Positions 9,766 to 24,639 are shown, counted from the first letter of the stretch. The stretch is DNA of 64,000 nucleotides from Edolisoma coerulescens (GCA_013397115.1 VWZW01005522.1:124001-188000); one strand, 5' to 3'. Translations and numbers: made by a program. The notes: a model not told the origin generated them from the letters alone.

Positions 9766-12030
9766 GGAAAAATGAACTGTTTCTTGTTCATCTTCATGGC
9801 AGAAATGGGTAATAAAATCCTTCAATGGAAAGGAATAGCAATAAAATAACCAAACCTGATCTATTGTAGAGCTGTACGTCTAGAACTGCTTGGCTCTGCT
9901 ATTGGTACTGAATGGATTAGTCAAGAAATACCACTCACAGACTTCAATTCTTAAGCATGCAGCACTATAAATTCGAGGGTCTGGAAGAGTTCAGGATTAC
10001 AGAAGGTATTCTCTATATGAATTTCTCATACTTGGCATGATAAATACACGTATTTTGGAGAATATTTAAAAACAAACATTATACAAATTTATCTTGGAAA
10101 TTAATAGTAAAATAATGTTCTGAACAAGGTGCAGCTATTAGAGTTTCATCATAGTGCTTTGAAATCCCTCATAAATTTTAGAGTATTTAAAATAAGCAAC
10201 CTAATCTTTCAAATGTATGCTATGCTATGTAGGCTACACTACTACTGTATGAGCTTCTCTTCAGAAAAGGTTTTTTTCTTTGAGTTCTGTGCCTACAGTC
10301 ATACCCCTTAGCTCCTAGGTCACTTTTCTCATAGCTGTGATTTGTTGCACTTTTGAGATTATGAGAAAAAGAAAAATTCAAGTTTATACCACAGTAGGCA
10401 ATAAAATTCCAAAGTAACAGTACATGTAGTTGTCATCATTTGAAAAGGATTTTTTTTAATCAAAAGTAGATTGCTATGGTGTATGTACAAAAACTTGATT
10501 AATAAGAAATTGCTTCTTATTCTGAAATATCCTTCATTAAATTCTTTTAATAATTAAATCAATATTGAAGAAAATTCAGTTTTCCTTTGTTATGTGGGGT
10601 TCTTTTGTTCATTCCTTGCTTGGACAGTTATCCTATTTTAATTACCCAGAGCTGGATGTACTAAGTGGCTTCCTAATGGATCTTGAGATAAAGCTTGACT
10701 AGTGTTCAAATTACCACGTTTTAATTCTTAGCTTTCACATTCACATTGTACAAACATTATAGGTGTATGCAAATATCTGAAGGCTTTTGGAACACATAGA
10801 ACACTTAAAAAACCAGTGCTGCAGAGGTGGTTGCTTGTGAGCCAAGTTGCTTATCAGTTGCATAAAACTGAGGTCTGTTAAACAGATGAAATAAAAAGAC
10901 AAGTGTATTATGAGTCTGTATATTAATATAGAAAACTGTAATTAAAAACTAAGCTTTTAAAACTAAAAAGCAAATATATGTTACCAATCTCACTTTGCCT
11001 CGGAAGCCTACACACAAAATTAGGAATGTCTTGGTATTTACTTGTGCATTCAATCTTTTAAATAAATATCTAAACCAAAGAAATATTGAACCAACACTGG
11101 AAAATCTGGCAGAAGAAAAAGAGGGAAGAAGGGCATGGTTAAAATATTTTTCAGTTGGAGCTGTTATTTAAAATGGATACTGGCCTTTAACTTTTTAGTA
11201 GAGTTATTATTTACATTGCAATCTCCTGGAGAGCTGAAGGAGTTATTTTAGTTTTTGCTGTCAGAGAGTATGAGCTATCCTATTTTGGTATGGAAAACAA
11301 CAGATGTTTGCTGATGTAAAAACATGATTTTTTTTTCCAAAGGTGCTATCTTAGAACAAGAAAATCTACATTAAGAAAAAGAAGAGTTGGGAAACTGTGA
11401 ACCGTCTGTGAAAAGAGGTTAACATAATTGAACAGAAGGCAGAGTAACTTGTTAAGACACTGTTTTTACATGAGTTGTCTGCAAATAACAAAGTTTTCAG
11501 TTTCCCTGTTAAACTGCCACAAGAATGGCAGCCAATATATATAGCTTCTCCTGCAGTCTCTCCCCCACCACCTTCCATTTCTTGAGTATAAAAGGTGTAA
11601 TTTTTGTAGAAAATTTTAACCTGGAATCTCTTGTTAACTGACCTATTTAACTTACTATATTAAATCTCACATTATGCTTTCCTCTCTTTAAGCTGAATTA
11701 GTTCTCTCTCTTGCTCTGAGTGAACTGCAGTTCCAGAAAAATCATAGTAGCTTAGTTTGGGAAGAGCACTGTAAAGTGGTTCATCTTATCTTTCAGTGGC
11801 TTTTCTAATCTGATTAATATATGCTTAGAAAGGAAATGTTAACTGATGATGAAGCTCATAAGCACTGTAGAAGATTGTGACAAGAGTGTGTACACAAAGA
11901 ATATCTAGAAATGCTTTGTGAAGTAAGATGTGCTCAATATAAGTCCCTTCTGTGGCCCATCATTTTCACAAATCAATTCCTTTGTGTAAACTTTCAGTAC
12001 TTAAAATGGGCTTATAAGAAAGATAACAAA
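9766..12030. other. Intergenic AT-rich DNA, nothing recognised
   Basis: There is no open frame above about 70 codons with family features, no splice-supported exon and no clear repeat. A 70-codon minus-strand frame at 11,366-11,578 is treated as chance. Confidence 0.5.
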
Positions 12031-12034
12031 AAAA

Positions 12035-12318
12035 CACGTTAGTAGGGCTTGTTGTGGTAAGACAAGGGATAATGGTTTTAAACTAGGAGAGAGTAGACAT
12101 AGACTAGATACAGGGAAGAAATTTTTTTATAATAAAAGTGGTGAAATACTAATACCTGAGCAGGTTGCTCAGGTAGGTGGTAGGTGCCTCATCCTGAAAA
12201 CATTCAAGGCCAGGTTGAATGGGGCTCTGAGCAACCTCATCCAGTTTAAGATTGCAGGGAGTTTGGACTAGAGGACCTTAAAAGGTCCCTTCCAACCCAA
12301 GCCATTCTATGATTTTAT
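12035..12318 (+). mobile_element. CR1 LINE 3' end
   Basis: The sequence reads towards the CR1 3' end: CAAGGCCAGGTTGAATGGGGC, GAGCAACCTCATCCAG, CTAGAGGACCTTAAAAGGTC and CCTTCCAACCCAAGCCATTC, ending TATGATTTTATTA. This is the standard sense-strand CR1 terminus with its ATTCTATGATT ending. Only the untranslated tail is kept, typical of a 5'-truncated insertion. Confidence 0.85.
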
Positions 12319-13340
12319 TACTTGCATAAATCAGTATTGTTTCAATTAAAATACTTTGCATAAAATGTGCAGATGAGACAAAATAATAATCATTGCAACC
12401 AAAGCTCAAATGACTGTGCCTTCCAAGATAAAATGTTTCCTTCATTTTACCCATTAAATAAATTGCTTTGCATTTCTTCTTGACACTGCATTGTGGTGTA
12501 GTAAAGCTCTAGAATGCTCGTAGTATGATTTCCTTTCTGTATTTTGGTCTCCAAATTCTGGGTAGTAATTCTTACTTCCCAAAGGCAAATAAAACTGTTC
12601 TTTATTCTTTCAAAGCAAGCTGTTTCAGGTGAGTTATGTTTGACAAACAATAAGTTTGCTACTTGGATAACAGGAGAAGTCCATTAAGAAATGCATGATC
12701 TATGCAAAACAGAAGAAATTTCACAGTAGAGGAGGTATGTCAGAACACAACGGGAGTGAAATCCTTATGAAGAGACATGCTGATTGGTGATCTTTGGATC
12801 ACAAAAATTTGATCAATCGGCATTAGTGTTAGACTGTGTCATGTCAACACAATAAAAGTTCTGCTTGAGCCCAACATACAAAGTGAGAAATTTAATACTG
12901 AGTTGAACTTTGTTTTTAGGCAGATTTCAGTGAGTCTTTTCTTGTTTTATCCTTGTAAAAATTAAAAAGGCAATAATAATGCTACTGGAGCTAGCTGTAT
13001 TCACTGGACGAGCAGTAGTTTCTGGTCTTCGCTTTACTAAAATGGTCAGATGGGAAACCAGGCTCTGGAAATATCCAACCCATGTGTTTGGTGAATGAAG
13101 TCTTATACAGCCAGAGATCTCAGATTACTGCTTCATGAATAAGACACTCTTTTGCATCATGTTGAATGAATCCTTGCATTTGAAAAGAAGGAAAAACCTG
13201 GGGCAAAAGAGAAAGGGGACAACCACGTATGAAAGCTGGGATGAATCAGAATCACTTCAATATTTTAGTGAATAGTCTACTTATTGAAATAGTTTTAAGG
13301 AAAATACTCCCTGGGTTTATTATTTGCAAGGGATGTTGTG
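12319..13340. other. Intergenic AT-rich DNA, nothing recognised
   Basis: No supported exon or repeat was seen between two CR1 copies. Confidence 0.5.
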
Positions 13341-13830
13341 GTATCACAGAATTGCCGAGGTTGGCAGGGAGCTCTGGAGTTCATCTTGTCCAATCTCCTG
13401 CTCAAGTAGGGTCTCCTAGACCTGGCTGTCTAAGACTGTGTCCAGGTAGATTTTTAATTTCTCCAAAGGGTTGGAAACCCCACAGCTACTCTGGACAACC
13501 TCTGCCAGTGCTCAGTTACCCTCACAGTTTTACTGTGGGAAGCAAGTGTTTCCTGATCTTCATGCAGTACCTCCTGTGTTTCAGTTTGTGTTCTTCTTGT
13601 CCTATCACTGGGTGCCACTGAAAAGAGCTTGGATCTGTGCCCTTTACATCTTCCCTTCATGTATTTACATATCTTAATAAGATTCCTCTTGAGCCTTCTC
13701 TTCTCCAGGCTGAACGGTCCTGCTCTCTCAGGCTTACGTTGTGGGAGAGATGCTCCAGTTTCTTTATTATGCTAGTGGCCTTTAGCTGGAGCCTCTCCTG
13801 TATCTCTGTAGATTTTATGGCAGATTTCTT
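13341..13830 (-). mobile_element. CR1 LINE 3' fragment, antisense
   Basis: On the + strand it starts GTATCACAGAATTGCCGAGG, the reverse complement of a CR1 terminus. It runs through CCTGGCTGTCTAAGACTGTG, TCCTATCACTGGGTGCCACT and CTTCTCTTCCAGGCTGAACG-like text. Several short open frames overlapping it are shadows of the former CR1 untranslated and ORF2 end sequence. Confidence 0.85.
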
Positions 13831-13869
13831 TTATAAGAGTTGGCATATGTCTGGTTCCTAAAAGTGCAT

Positions 13870-16800
13870 GTGTTATAGGAGCGGGTATTTTATGTACAAT
13901 GGGGCAACTGCTTTGCTATTCCTCATTTCGTACTGTTATGCTTTTACCAGAAGCATTTATTCAAATGAATCAAAAAATGTAGTTTCTATAAGGAGATGGT
14001 GTGCCTGCCTCTTTAGTCTGGTTAATGTGCTGTTGGTTGGCTGCATTGTAATGAAAGCTGGTAATTTTAAAAATGTCTTCCTTTGATAAAAAACTAAAAT
14101 ACATTGCTTTGTTTGCATTTCCACCTGTGTATTGAACTACAACACAGTTACAGAGACTAGCAATATTTTGTGCAGGTGTTGGAAGTTAGACATGTATAAT
14201 GTACCTGTGCTTTTCTCACACTAGATAGGAAAATTTCAGGAATGCACTGTGGTTCCAATTATTGTACCAAAGCTCTGAGAATTCTGTTACCATTCCAAAT
14301 TGTCCTAACAGCTTTATTGTGTGGTAGTTTCACATTGCCTAGGACTGTACTGAAAACAGCAGTATTTGACAGTTTGTGTTGAGGAATTGGACCTGTCGGG
14401 AATTTGGATGTTGTCGCTGAATTAAGTCACACCAGGTTTTTCCTTTTTCTTGTATCAGTGCATTGAATATATGGAAATCAGGTATGTTCCAAGGGTTATA
14501 TTACTGGTACTTGCAAAAGGCTCTGACAGTTAAAAGCATCAAAACACTACAAATGTCTATTTTTAGCAGTTCAGGGCTTTGTTGCAGCTACTGTATCTTG
14601 TACCTGATGGTAGGCAAGCTATGGCAATGAGACAGACAACAGAAACCGTCTTCCTGCTTTCTCTCAAGAAGAAGTTTTCCCTGCATTAAGTGGAGATAAG
14701 AGAGATCTGAGGTGGGATCAAGAGAATTGAAATGAGAACAAAGAAGTTTCTGCCATTCATCTGAACAAGGTTAAGGGTAAGGAGTGAAAGATTTAGAAAT
14801 AAAAGCAGCTCTGCTCCCAAACTTCTTGGATAAAATGATCTTGTCTGATTTGTTTCCTGTCTCACTTTCTTTTTTTTTTTTTACAGTTCTTATATTATTT
14901 CCTTGATTATTATTTAAGCTCCATAATTATTGTTACAAATGGTAGATGTAGAAATAATAATTTTGGATATATCAATTACAATTAATACAGGTCTAGTAAA
15001 AGACATAGAAATTATTCACTTTTTTAAAATTAACTAATAACAATAATCTTTAGCATCTCAGGCCAAAACAAATAAGTTATGAAAGATACTAAGTGAGTAT
15101 AGGGTAAAAGTATGCTTTTAGTAATAAGAATTTTCTTTTTACAAGATGAAAATTTTAATTTACTTTTTGATGACAGAGAATTTATTTGAACTTTAGCAGC
15201 AGAAAAAAAAACATGTAGGAACTTTAAAGTAATTTTTTATTAAGTTGTGTAATCATTTGAGCCTGAAATTTATCATAGGTAGAGGTAAAATATATGAAGT
15301 GGCAGTCTCTGACCAATATAAAAAAAGTTCAGTTAATCACACTTAAATGTAGTTATGTAATAAAATGTCTCTTACATGTATAGATAGTTAATTGCAGTTA
15401 CCAGAAAGCTGCCTAAACACTGAGGCTTTGATTAAGGTCTGTGTCTGCATGCTTAATTACACCACTCCTAATATAGTTGCAAGGCAAAAATATAGAAACC
15501 CCTGATGTTTCATCTGAACAATTTTATCTTCCCCTGATAACTGGCAATCTTACACACATAAAATAAAAATTATAGACATATGAGTATTTTGGGCATAATA
15601 AGCTTTTCAGTCTCAAGAGATCCAGCACCCAGAATGTGAGAGTTAAGATGATAATCCCAGAGCATTCTTAAGTGGGATATCCTCTGGTCTATCTGGAAAT
15701 ATTAATTTTGATTATTGTGCCATGGACAAAGAAATAAGAGGGACTGAACTTCTCATTTAAATGCAGGATTAAGTTCTGACTGACTGAAGTGTCTAAGCCA
15801 AGAAAACAGGCTGAAGAGGAAGGAAAGTTGCAGTGACTTTTGGTACCACAGTGAACAGCTTGAGCAGTGTTTGAGAGGAGAAGCCCAGTCACTGTCATGA
15901 GCATTTTAAGAGAAGCACACCCAAGTAGGTGCTAGCTAATTTCTTTCACTAACAGAATTGTGTATTCTCCCTTGTTTTGTGGTCATTTTCAACTTATGCA
16001 ATCTTTAGTAGCTTGGTTGTGTTAATGATGCAAAGAGCTAGATAGTGTTTGTTTTAGTGGCTTCTTTTATATTGCTGAAGTTTAGTTACCCTAAATTTGT
16101 TACACTGCAATTTTGGAGAAGCCTAACTCCGTGTACGTGCTTTTTAAGCATCCAAACACCCGTGAATTTTGTAAGATTTTAGATAGATAAACCATTTCAG
16201 GATGACTGATAGAAAATTCTCTCAGGGAAACCTAGTAATTCCTGACCAGCAGCTGTCAAGAGACCAGCTTAATGACAGTTGGTGGCAGTATCTGTTCTCA
16301 CATTTTTTATGCAGGAGTAATGACTGTGACTTCTTGGAGCCATTTTTCAGGGAAGTAAAATGTGATTTTATTCATCTTCATTATCAGAGGTCAGCACTTA
16401 TGTTCATTTGTTCAATTTCTATTGAAAAGAGGAAGTTTGATTTTTATTTTTAAATTGCTTTTGTATCCATTGAAAGTTGCAGAATTCCTTGACATCTGAA
16501 AACCTTGCCATCTCACCTAACTGATACCTGTTTCCCAGGAAATATTAAGCCAAATTTAGTGAAGCTGAGAATCTCATGTGAAATTTCCACTCTCCCAAAC
16601 AAATCCAAGGATTAAATGCCATGTACATACTACTGTAATGGTAAGATTACACTGCAATTCATTTTAAGACAATAATAAGGAGTTGCTTGTTTATATTTCA
16701 CATTAAAAACAAACAAAAAAGTAGTCATTAACTTGAAGTTACAGACACTGAGATATCCCAGTTAAACATGTGAAGCACTGAAAGCAAAAGAAGGAAGTCA

Positions 16801-19800
16801 GAACTAGTGGCAAATTTTATTCATCCTTGTTAAAGGTTTTTATTCTGTGAGGGAAAGAGTTTGACCATCACTTGTTTTCTTTATGCTTCTTTTCCTTTTG
16901 TCCTCTTTACCATCTTTCTACATTTTCCTCTCATTAGTATTACAGTGTTCTCTGAGTTGATATATGATTCAGCACTCTGCTGAGTCACACACATGGCCAT
17001 ATAAAACATTTTACTGCGAGTGGAATAAAAAGAACAGCTGCTCTGATACCACCTCTCTCTTTCTGAAGCTGTTGGAGACAAGGCTCGCTAGGTGTCAGCA
17101 GAGTAGTCCAGAAAAAAAGCTCTTTTCCCCCCTCAGAATTAATAAAGGAAGTAGCAGGTAACAGTTAAAAGTTCATGCGTGTAGCAGAAATTTTAAAGCA
17201 TATTAGGTGTTGTTTTAGTTCATGTTAACTTAGAAAGCCAGCGTTATTGTGCTTCCCATGCCATCAGCTCTGTTTTTATTTCATTGTCAAACTGCTTTTC
17301 ATACATACAAAGTCTCATTGTGTGTCTAGGGAATAGTGACTATGTGCTGCATTTCAGGCAGTAAATGAGAAAGCCTGTAAGCTAGAAAAATGATCGTTTG
17401 GTGAACTTTTCAAAATACCAAATCTGCTCAGACGTGAGGTCTGCAGACTCATGAATAACTTTCTCTTCCATTTCCTGTGTGTTCTGTTGTTGATTCTGAA
17501 GACATGCAGAAATTCTGCCTTTTAAAAATTATTACTTTTATCCTTTATTCTACTAATTGATAAAAATTTGTGTATTTTCTCTGGCTTACAGCTAGGTCTG
17601 ACACAGAAGATGGCATCTGCCTTCACACTCAAGGGAGTTATGCTTGCCAGCCATTCAGATGTCATCTTCCACTGGCACACTTCATTCTGGCTAATGCTGG
17701 GCTCAACAGCGGGAGTTAATTTTATTCTTTGACAAACACTAGCTGATAGATCAGCTTCCCTCAGAACCTTGCCTTCCTTTCCCACTGCCTTTTAAACATT
17801 TTGGCTTACTCTTAGAGTGGTTTGCGAAGGCTTGCCTTGCCTCTCAAACAGTGTGGAACCAAACAGCTCAGAAAGTCTTTTTATAATCAAAAATTAGGTC
17901 TACCTGGAACTTCTGTAACACGAGCCATAGCTTGCTCCTGGAGAACAAGCAGCTTCTACTACATGATATGCAATAAAATGTAACTGATACAATCCACACA
18001 TAGGGTGCATAATTGTATACATTTCAGTATATACACATTTCTGTGGATATGAAAAGTATGGCATTGTAAGTTTTTAAAATACGTGGTATATGATGCTCCC
18101 TTGAATAGCTTTTTTTGCTTTATTTTTCACACTGGATGCCTGGTATCCACGTAGAAGCAATTGCTAAGTGACTTAGGGAACTGTCTGTGGAAAGTGGAGC
18201 TTATTTCTGTATTTATTTATGGAACTGATTCAGCCTCTAAGCAGGAAAGCATAGATATTGGCTTATTGAGGAGGCTGAAAAGTTCATCTTCTGTGTCTGA
18301 TGAAATTTGTTGAGTTAGAGATGAGTGATGCTATAAGGCAAGAAATAATAACCTCTGAAGCTCAAGGAAGAGTATCAATAAAAATGCATTGGCTGAATCT
18401 AAGGCTACGCAGAATTAAATGTGTGGAACTGCTGGTTAATATTTAGCTACTACAAGTATTCACAAGGATGCGTCCTCTAAAGAAGCAAAGCACTGAATAT
18501 AATTATTTTTACCTTTATATATTTCCTGGAATTTATGGCTTTAAAGATAGTGCTCAACAAGACTACTGCAACATTGATCTTCTGCGTTAGAGGGAACTGC
18601 CCTATATAAAAGCTATGGATCACATAGACTTTTTTTAGTGGACTAATGTACATAGGACAGAAAACAAGCATCTTTTGCCTTTGCCATATCTGGAACATTT
18701 GTTCAGAAACAAAAGAAACACATAACCCAAAAATTACTTTGATGGTAATTCAGTAAAGAAGCAGTGTGGGTTTTCCGTTTACATAAGTTTATAATGATTT
18801 AAACTATTTTTCTCTTTTTTTTAACGTGAGGGAAAAAGCTTATTATTTATTTCAATAAAAATGATATCCATGCTAAAAAAAACCAACATAGTATGAAAAA
18901 TTAGTGAATGTAATTTTTCAGACTGTAAAAAATAGTGTGAGCATCACTATCAATAGTACAAGAGAGGGAATCTTCCATGTCTTTAACTGTGAATAAGTAC
19001 CTTTGAAAAAACTGCAGCAATTGTTATAAATTCATGACTTTAGATGTGCATAAAAAACCAGGAATAATAATAGTAGTAGTAGTAGTAATAATAATAATAA
19101 TCCTCCACCTATATACTTTTCAAAAATAGTATTTAAATATCCTGAAAGCTACCATAACTGACTGCATGCTTGCTTGTTCAGAAGCTTGTGTTAAGAAGAA
19201 GTACGCTTTAATGTTATGTTAGCTTTTGATGAAGTTCTTTTCTCAGATTGGGCATTAGTGTATGGCCACTCCTTGATTTAAACCTAATGAGCAATATCAA
19301 GTAGCTCCATGTAGCATGTTGCATTCTGAGGAGTGCATCCTGCACAGTACGTCAATCAAGGGCACCTACTATCAGGATCCTTCAAATTATTCTCCACGAG
19401 ATTTTATTGAGTTGTGCTAGGGATTAAGATCATTAACAGTCTTGTTTGTAAATCTCTCAAGTGCTGTATATAGCACAGCGTTTCTTGTGGCCTATAGTAG
19501 GGTTAGGCTGTATGAGTTAGATTTCAAATCATGTTAGCACTGGTTATTTTATAACAAAGGGGTTATTTTATATCTGGCTTTGATGCAAGTACCCTGAATA
19601 ACAGCAGTGACAGTGCAATTGCTTTATCTTTCCATAGTTAGCTTTGGAACACCAAATATTCATATGGAACACCATATGAAATAATTTCTAATGTTGTAAT
19701 AAATGTTCTAGGGCTTATTGTAGAGGTCTGAAATTGATTTTGCTGGCAATTGGAAAAACCCCAACAGATTGCAGGTGTAACATGATTGCTATGTGATGTC

Positions 19801-20800
19801 TATTTGGCTGTCAATGCATAGAAACACTCTGGTGTCAGAGTTAATATCATTAATTATAGAGAAGGTGCAGGAGTTCCCAAGCAAGAGAACAGCTGTCACT
19901 GAGATCAGGCATACCAAGCTAGCGAAGTTTCTGGGGACCCACAGGTTCAGTTCATTGCCACATGCATTCTGTGAAGCAGTCCATCTTTAGTTTCAGGAAT
20001 ATGATGAACAGAGGGACATCCCATACAAAATTTGTTGTGGGGTTTTTTGAGGTGAGAAGCTTTCCCTCATCTCTCAGGGATTTTGAGCTTCCAGAGGTAC
20101 CTGTTTTGGTTCCATGAGTGTAATTTCGTACCAGGTAGGCTTTGAAAAAAGAAGGAAAAATCTCACAGCAGATAAACTGACTGTAATAAAGAATCATAAA
20201 GCTTTGAGTTGTTTTAAATAACCTTGATTTCTTTAATTGGTTTAACTTTAATTTTGTATGCAAAATATGTTTTAAATTATGCAGGTTCTGGCTTCCTGAG
20301 CTCTTCAAATTTATTTTGCTACTATAGCTAAACAGTCATAGTGGAGAACAACAACAGCAGAATAAAATCTTGGGGTTTGTGTTCCAAGTATACCTCTGCT
20401 CATAAAGGAATTCATTGAGGTCAATTAAGAGCATGGCTCAGGCCTCTGCTGCTATTTTTTGGAATTCTTTGTGAGAGTTCTGAAAAAAAAAGTGAAAAAG
20501 TTTTTTAAAAATAAGCTAGATAATTAGGGCAGAAGTGTCTTAACATTGCAGATTGCTTCCTTGGCATAATAAAAGTTATTGACATAATTTTTATAGACAA
20601 TCTTCTGAGCCAAAAATGAAAACAAAAAAAAAGAGGTCAGAAAAATCATGCATACCTTTGAATACAGCAGAACAATCTGGACAAAAAAAGAATCAAAACT
20701 CTCTTGCACTGAAGATACTGGCCTAAAAGTTTTCATTTTGAAATGATTGGTTTTTAAAACCTTTGGGTACCTTGTTATTTTGCATATAGTTTGTTTAGTA
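13870..20800. other. Long AT-rich intergenic stretch
   Basis: Nearly 7 kb contains no supported exon. There are minor features only: a poly(T) run near 14,870, a mixed (TAG)n(TAA)n microsatellite at about 19,068-19,100, and a 9-bp inverted repeat (TTCATATGG / CCATATGAA) at 19,659-19,680. Short open frames lack splice support. Confidence 0.5.
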
Positions 20801-20804
20801 TCCT

Positions 20805-21680
20805 ATGTTGGAAGCAATCCACAAGGATCATCGAAGTTCAACTCCTGGCCCTACACAGGACACCCCAAGAGTCACGCCATGTGCCCAAGAGCATTGTCCA
20901 AACACTTCTTGAACTCTGTCAGGCTTGGTGCTGTGATCACTGCCCTGGGGAGCCTGTTCCAGTGCCCCAACACCTTCTGGGTGAAGAACCTTATTCTAAT
21001 ATCCAATCTAAATGTCCCCTGACACAACTTCTGGCCATTCCCTCAGGTCCTGTCACTGGTCACCACAGAGAAGAGATCAGTGCCTACCCCTTCTCTTCCC
21101 CTCATGGGGAAGTTGTCGACTACAATGAGGTGTCCCCTCAGTCTCCTCCAGGCTGAACACACCAACTGACCTCAGCTGCTCCTCATACGGCTTCTCCTCA
21201 ATGCCCTTCACCATCTTTTTAGCACTGCTTTGGATGCTCTCTAATAGTTTAATGTCTTTCTTATATTTGTGGCACCCAAAACTGCCCCCAGCACTCGAGG
21301 TGAGGCTGCCCCAGTGCAGAGCAGAGTGGGACAATCCCCTCCCTTGCCTCTCTGGCCATGCTGTGCCTGATGCCCCCCAGGACAGGGTTGGCCCTCCTGG
21401 CTGCCAGGGCACTGCTGGCTCGTGTTCAACTTTCTGTTGGCGAGGACCCCCAGGACCCTTTCCGTAGCTCGGCTCTCCAGCCTCTCATTCCCCAGTATAT
21501 ACGCACATCCAGGGTTGCCCTGTTTCAAGTGCAGAACCCGGCATTTTCAGCTTTCCCTTGTTGAGCTTTGTACAGTTGGTGATTGTCCAACTCTAATTTG
21601 TTGAGGTCTCTCTGCTGGGGCCTCTCTGAGGCAGTAAACAACACCTTCGAGCTTGGAGTCATTGGAAAACTTACTTAGTA
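20805..21680 (-). mobile_element. CR1 LINE fragment, antisense, with residual ORF2 end
   Basis: The + strand reads GGATCATCGAAGTTCAACTC, CCTGGGGAGCCTGTTCCAGT, CTCCTCCAGGCTGAACACAC, GCTGCCCCAGTGCAGAGCAG and GGACAGGGTTGGCCCTCCTG. These are in the order expected for a CR1 element read in antisense. The minus-strand frames of 95-111 codons here are remnants or shadows. At about 875 nt it is the longest CR1 copy in the window. Confidence 0.85.
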
Positions 21681-21689
21681 TCCCTTTGT

Positions 21690-24600
21690 GTACGATATCT
21701 TATTTTTAAACCAAAGTGTCAGAGTTCCATGTTTCTATCATTTTCCTTTCTTTAGTGACAAGAGCATGCAAGAGTGTGACAGGAGATATAGTAACAGAGA
21801 AAATAGAAACAGAGAAATTCTGAATAGTTTTAAGGGTGCTATGTAAAATAAAAGAAAAAGGACAACCCCCTTGATACACCTTGATACCCCTTGATCTCTT
21901 GAACACATGCTTAAAGGCACATACTGAAGTGTTTATAAATATGAATGTACTTAATTTTGATGTTTGAGAAAGGATAATTTTTACAGTGAGCCTGTATGGA
22001 AGCATGCATCTTGTATTTTCTGGGGATACATAAAACCAGATCCAGCCTAAAACCAGATCTGTCTTCGACAGTCTCTAATCAAGCAACATGTACTTGAATA
22101 AATAAAAAATATATGGTTTTCAAATCAGTCTACTACAGCTTAGCTTCAGCTTATCTTTGAGAGGCATATAATGCTACTGTACTGGCTAAAAGGAAATTTT
22201 ATAGACACTGGCAATTTAACTCTAGAAAACCTGCAAGATAGAATTATTCTTTTACTATTTTAAATGAAAAATAAAGCAGCATTAAGAAATGTAAAGCAGT
22301 TAGGGCAGTACTTAAAATGATTATATCTAGAATGGACACGAGCTGGAATCTTAATGATTTAAGCCATAGTGTCTTGAATGTTATGTGCTGAAAACTACAA
22401 TTAACAGCAGGAAATCTGTATTTTATTCAAAGAAGATGTACACATTTCTTAAGAAGCACTGCGTAAGATGATAACTCATTGTAAGGGAATACAGAAATTG
22501 AGTGCGGCTGACCACATAAGACAGGGGGAATGTTTGAGTAGAAACTGGTTATTTGAGTGTATGCAGGCTATACAGAACATATGAAGCTTTATAGAAGTTC
22601 TTGGAACTACCTTGCCTGAGAAAGCAATGTAGCAATTAAACAATTTCTTTCCAACTGGTCCAACTTACAAGGGGAACGTAAGTCATAGTTGATAGTGAAA
22701 TTTATTTGATACTTCATGCAGATTACTATTTTTGCAATTGGGGATATCTTGGCCAAATTTTTACTGTTGAGATGTAACTATGGTTTACATATGTAGTGCA
22801 GGGTTTTCAGGGCTATTATTTGCATTTGCAGATAATTTAGTCTTCAGGTTTCCTCTGTTCCAGTATGCTGACTGGAGACTCTTTATCCCCAATGGCTTCC
22901 TGTGACTCCTTGAGGGGGAGAAAAATTTCCTTGGTGTACTGCTTCCTTGCAGGCTGCCCTGGCCATGTGCAGGAGGACAAAGGTATCAATTGAGAGGGGA
23001 ACAGCTGAGAATGTCAAGAAAGAGAAGAACAAAGGACTGGGGAATAAAGCCAAGATTGGCATATGGAAGAGGTAGGGGACAACATAAGAAAACCCAGGAT
23101 ATGGTTAAAAGCAGGTGGGAGTAGGGGAAGAAGGAAGAGATATGAGCTGATTGGGGAACATAAAAGTTTAAGACTTGAAAACAGGGAGGAAGATAACTAA
23201 CAGATGAAGCAGGGGGAGAAAGGAGGTAACAAAATCAGCAGAGGAGCCGAGAAACAAGAAGAGCCTTTTGCAAGAGCCACAGGGTTTTTTTGCAAGGCAT
23301 GTCTTTGCACCAATGAGTCCTGTATTTTGATACTAATTTATTGGAAGAAGAGTGGAAGTGAAACTTAGCAGTTGTAAGTGTATTCCCCCATATGTTGGCA
23401 TTACTGTGGAATTCCCTAAAGATAATTTCTGGGCAGTTAATTACCCTGAAGTCTTTGTTGCTGTTCTATAGTCTCAATTGGGAGCCAGTAATGAGCTCTG
23501 TGCGTCTTTGTTTCTTTCAGACAACCTATCCCTGGCCAGTTTCCCAATCTGTTATCAGTGTTCAGCCTTACAATGTTAAGTTTTCCAAAAAAATAAATAG
23601 TTTTAGACATTTTTATACAAATAATCATATATACAAATTTATTCTTTCAGTCAAAACTGAACTACTTTTTTTTCCTCTCTTTTTCTCTTTTTTTTTCTCT
23701 TTTTCTTTTTGCTCTTGTTTTTTCAGAATCTCTTTTGCTGAAGCAATAAAACTCATGGCAGTGAAATGACCAAATGTTGGCATGTAAAACGTTTCGGTGG
23801 ATTTCCTTTTGTTCCTGTTGTTTCTATGGAGTAGTCACTGTTGCTATGTATTTTTTCTCTTTGTGTTTGCCAGAACATGACTAGCTGGGTCAACACATTC
23901 ATGGTTTTAGTGGGGAGTAACATAATTGCTGCTTGATTAGAGGAGGTATTTTAGAAACAGATTTCTGAGACAGAAAAATCCCTATAATATTGAAATTTCC
24001 CTAGCAATGGCATAATTATGAGTAATTAGCTAAACAAGCCATGGTTAATTGTGATCAGGTAACAACCTTTATATTGGCAAAAAAAGGCCAATAAAAAAAT
24101 TGATGCAAGTAAATCTAAACAATATTTGATATTGTGGTATCCTGAACTTTGCTGCTACTAAGTGTGCACTTATGCATATCAATCTAAAGTCTCTAACGCA
24201 ATGGAGCAGTGATCCTTTAATTGTTTTAATCAAAATTATAGTCAGACAGGTTAAGTAGCTACCTGCCATAGCTCACTAAACTTGATGAAAAGAACCCCCT
24301 TTCAGTCTATGTTCTCACGCGTGCACTCAGATGGATGCACTTTCACCTGCAAGGCATGCAGATGCCTGACAGCAAGCTTTTGGGAAGTGTTTTGAGTAAT
24401 GAAAATTTTAACAGTTAATGGGCTCTTTTTCAAAGATGTGAGAGAAAGCGAAATGAAGAATGCACCACTAGCAAAAACTGGCGTTATATCTTCTTGTCCC
24501 ACTTTCTGTGTTATATTTAACTACTGAATTTAAGCCATATGCATTGCCTTTTATTTTTCTGAGAAATATTGAATGTAATTTATAAACTAACAAAATAACA
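21690..24600. other. Intergenic DNA with a purine-rich segment
   Basis: No supported exon was found. A strongly purine-rich + strand stretch covers about 22,980-23,290 (GAAAGAGAAGAACAAAGG and similar), and a pyrimidine-rich one covers about 23,670-23,725. The 125-codon frame at 23,392-23,769 is dominated by the pyrimidine tract. Confidence 0.45.
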
Positions 24601-24639
24601 AAATTGTGCTTCTTGGTTTTTTTATTCACAGGCTGCAGT

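Noticed and set aside
21077..21604. Minus- and plus-strand frames of 60-111 codons
   Set aside because: They fall in an antisense CR1 fragment and are partial element coding or shadows, not host genes.
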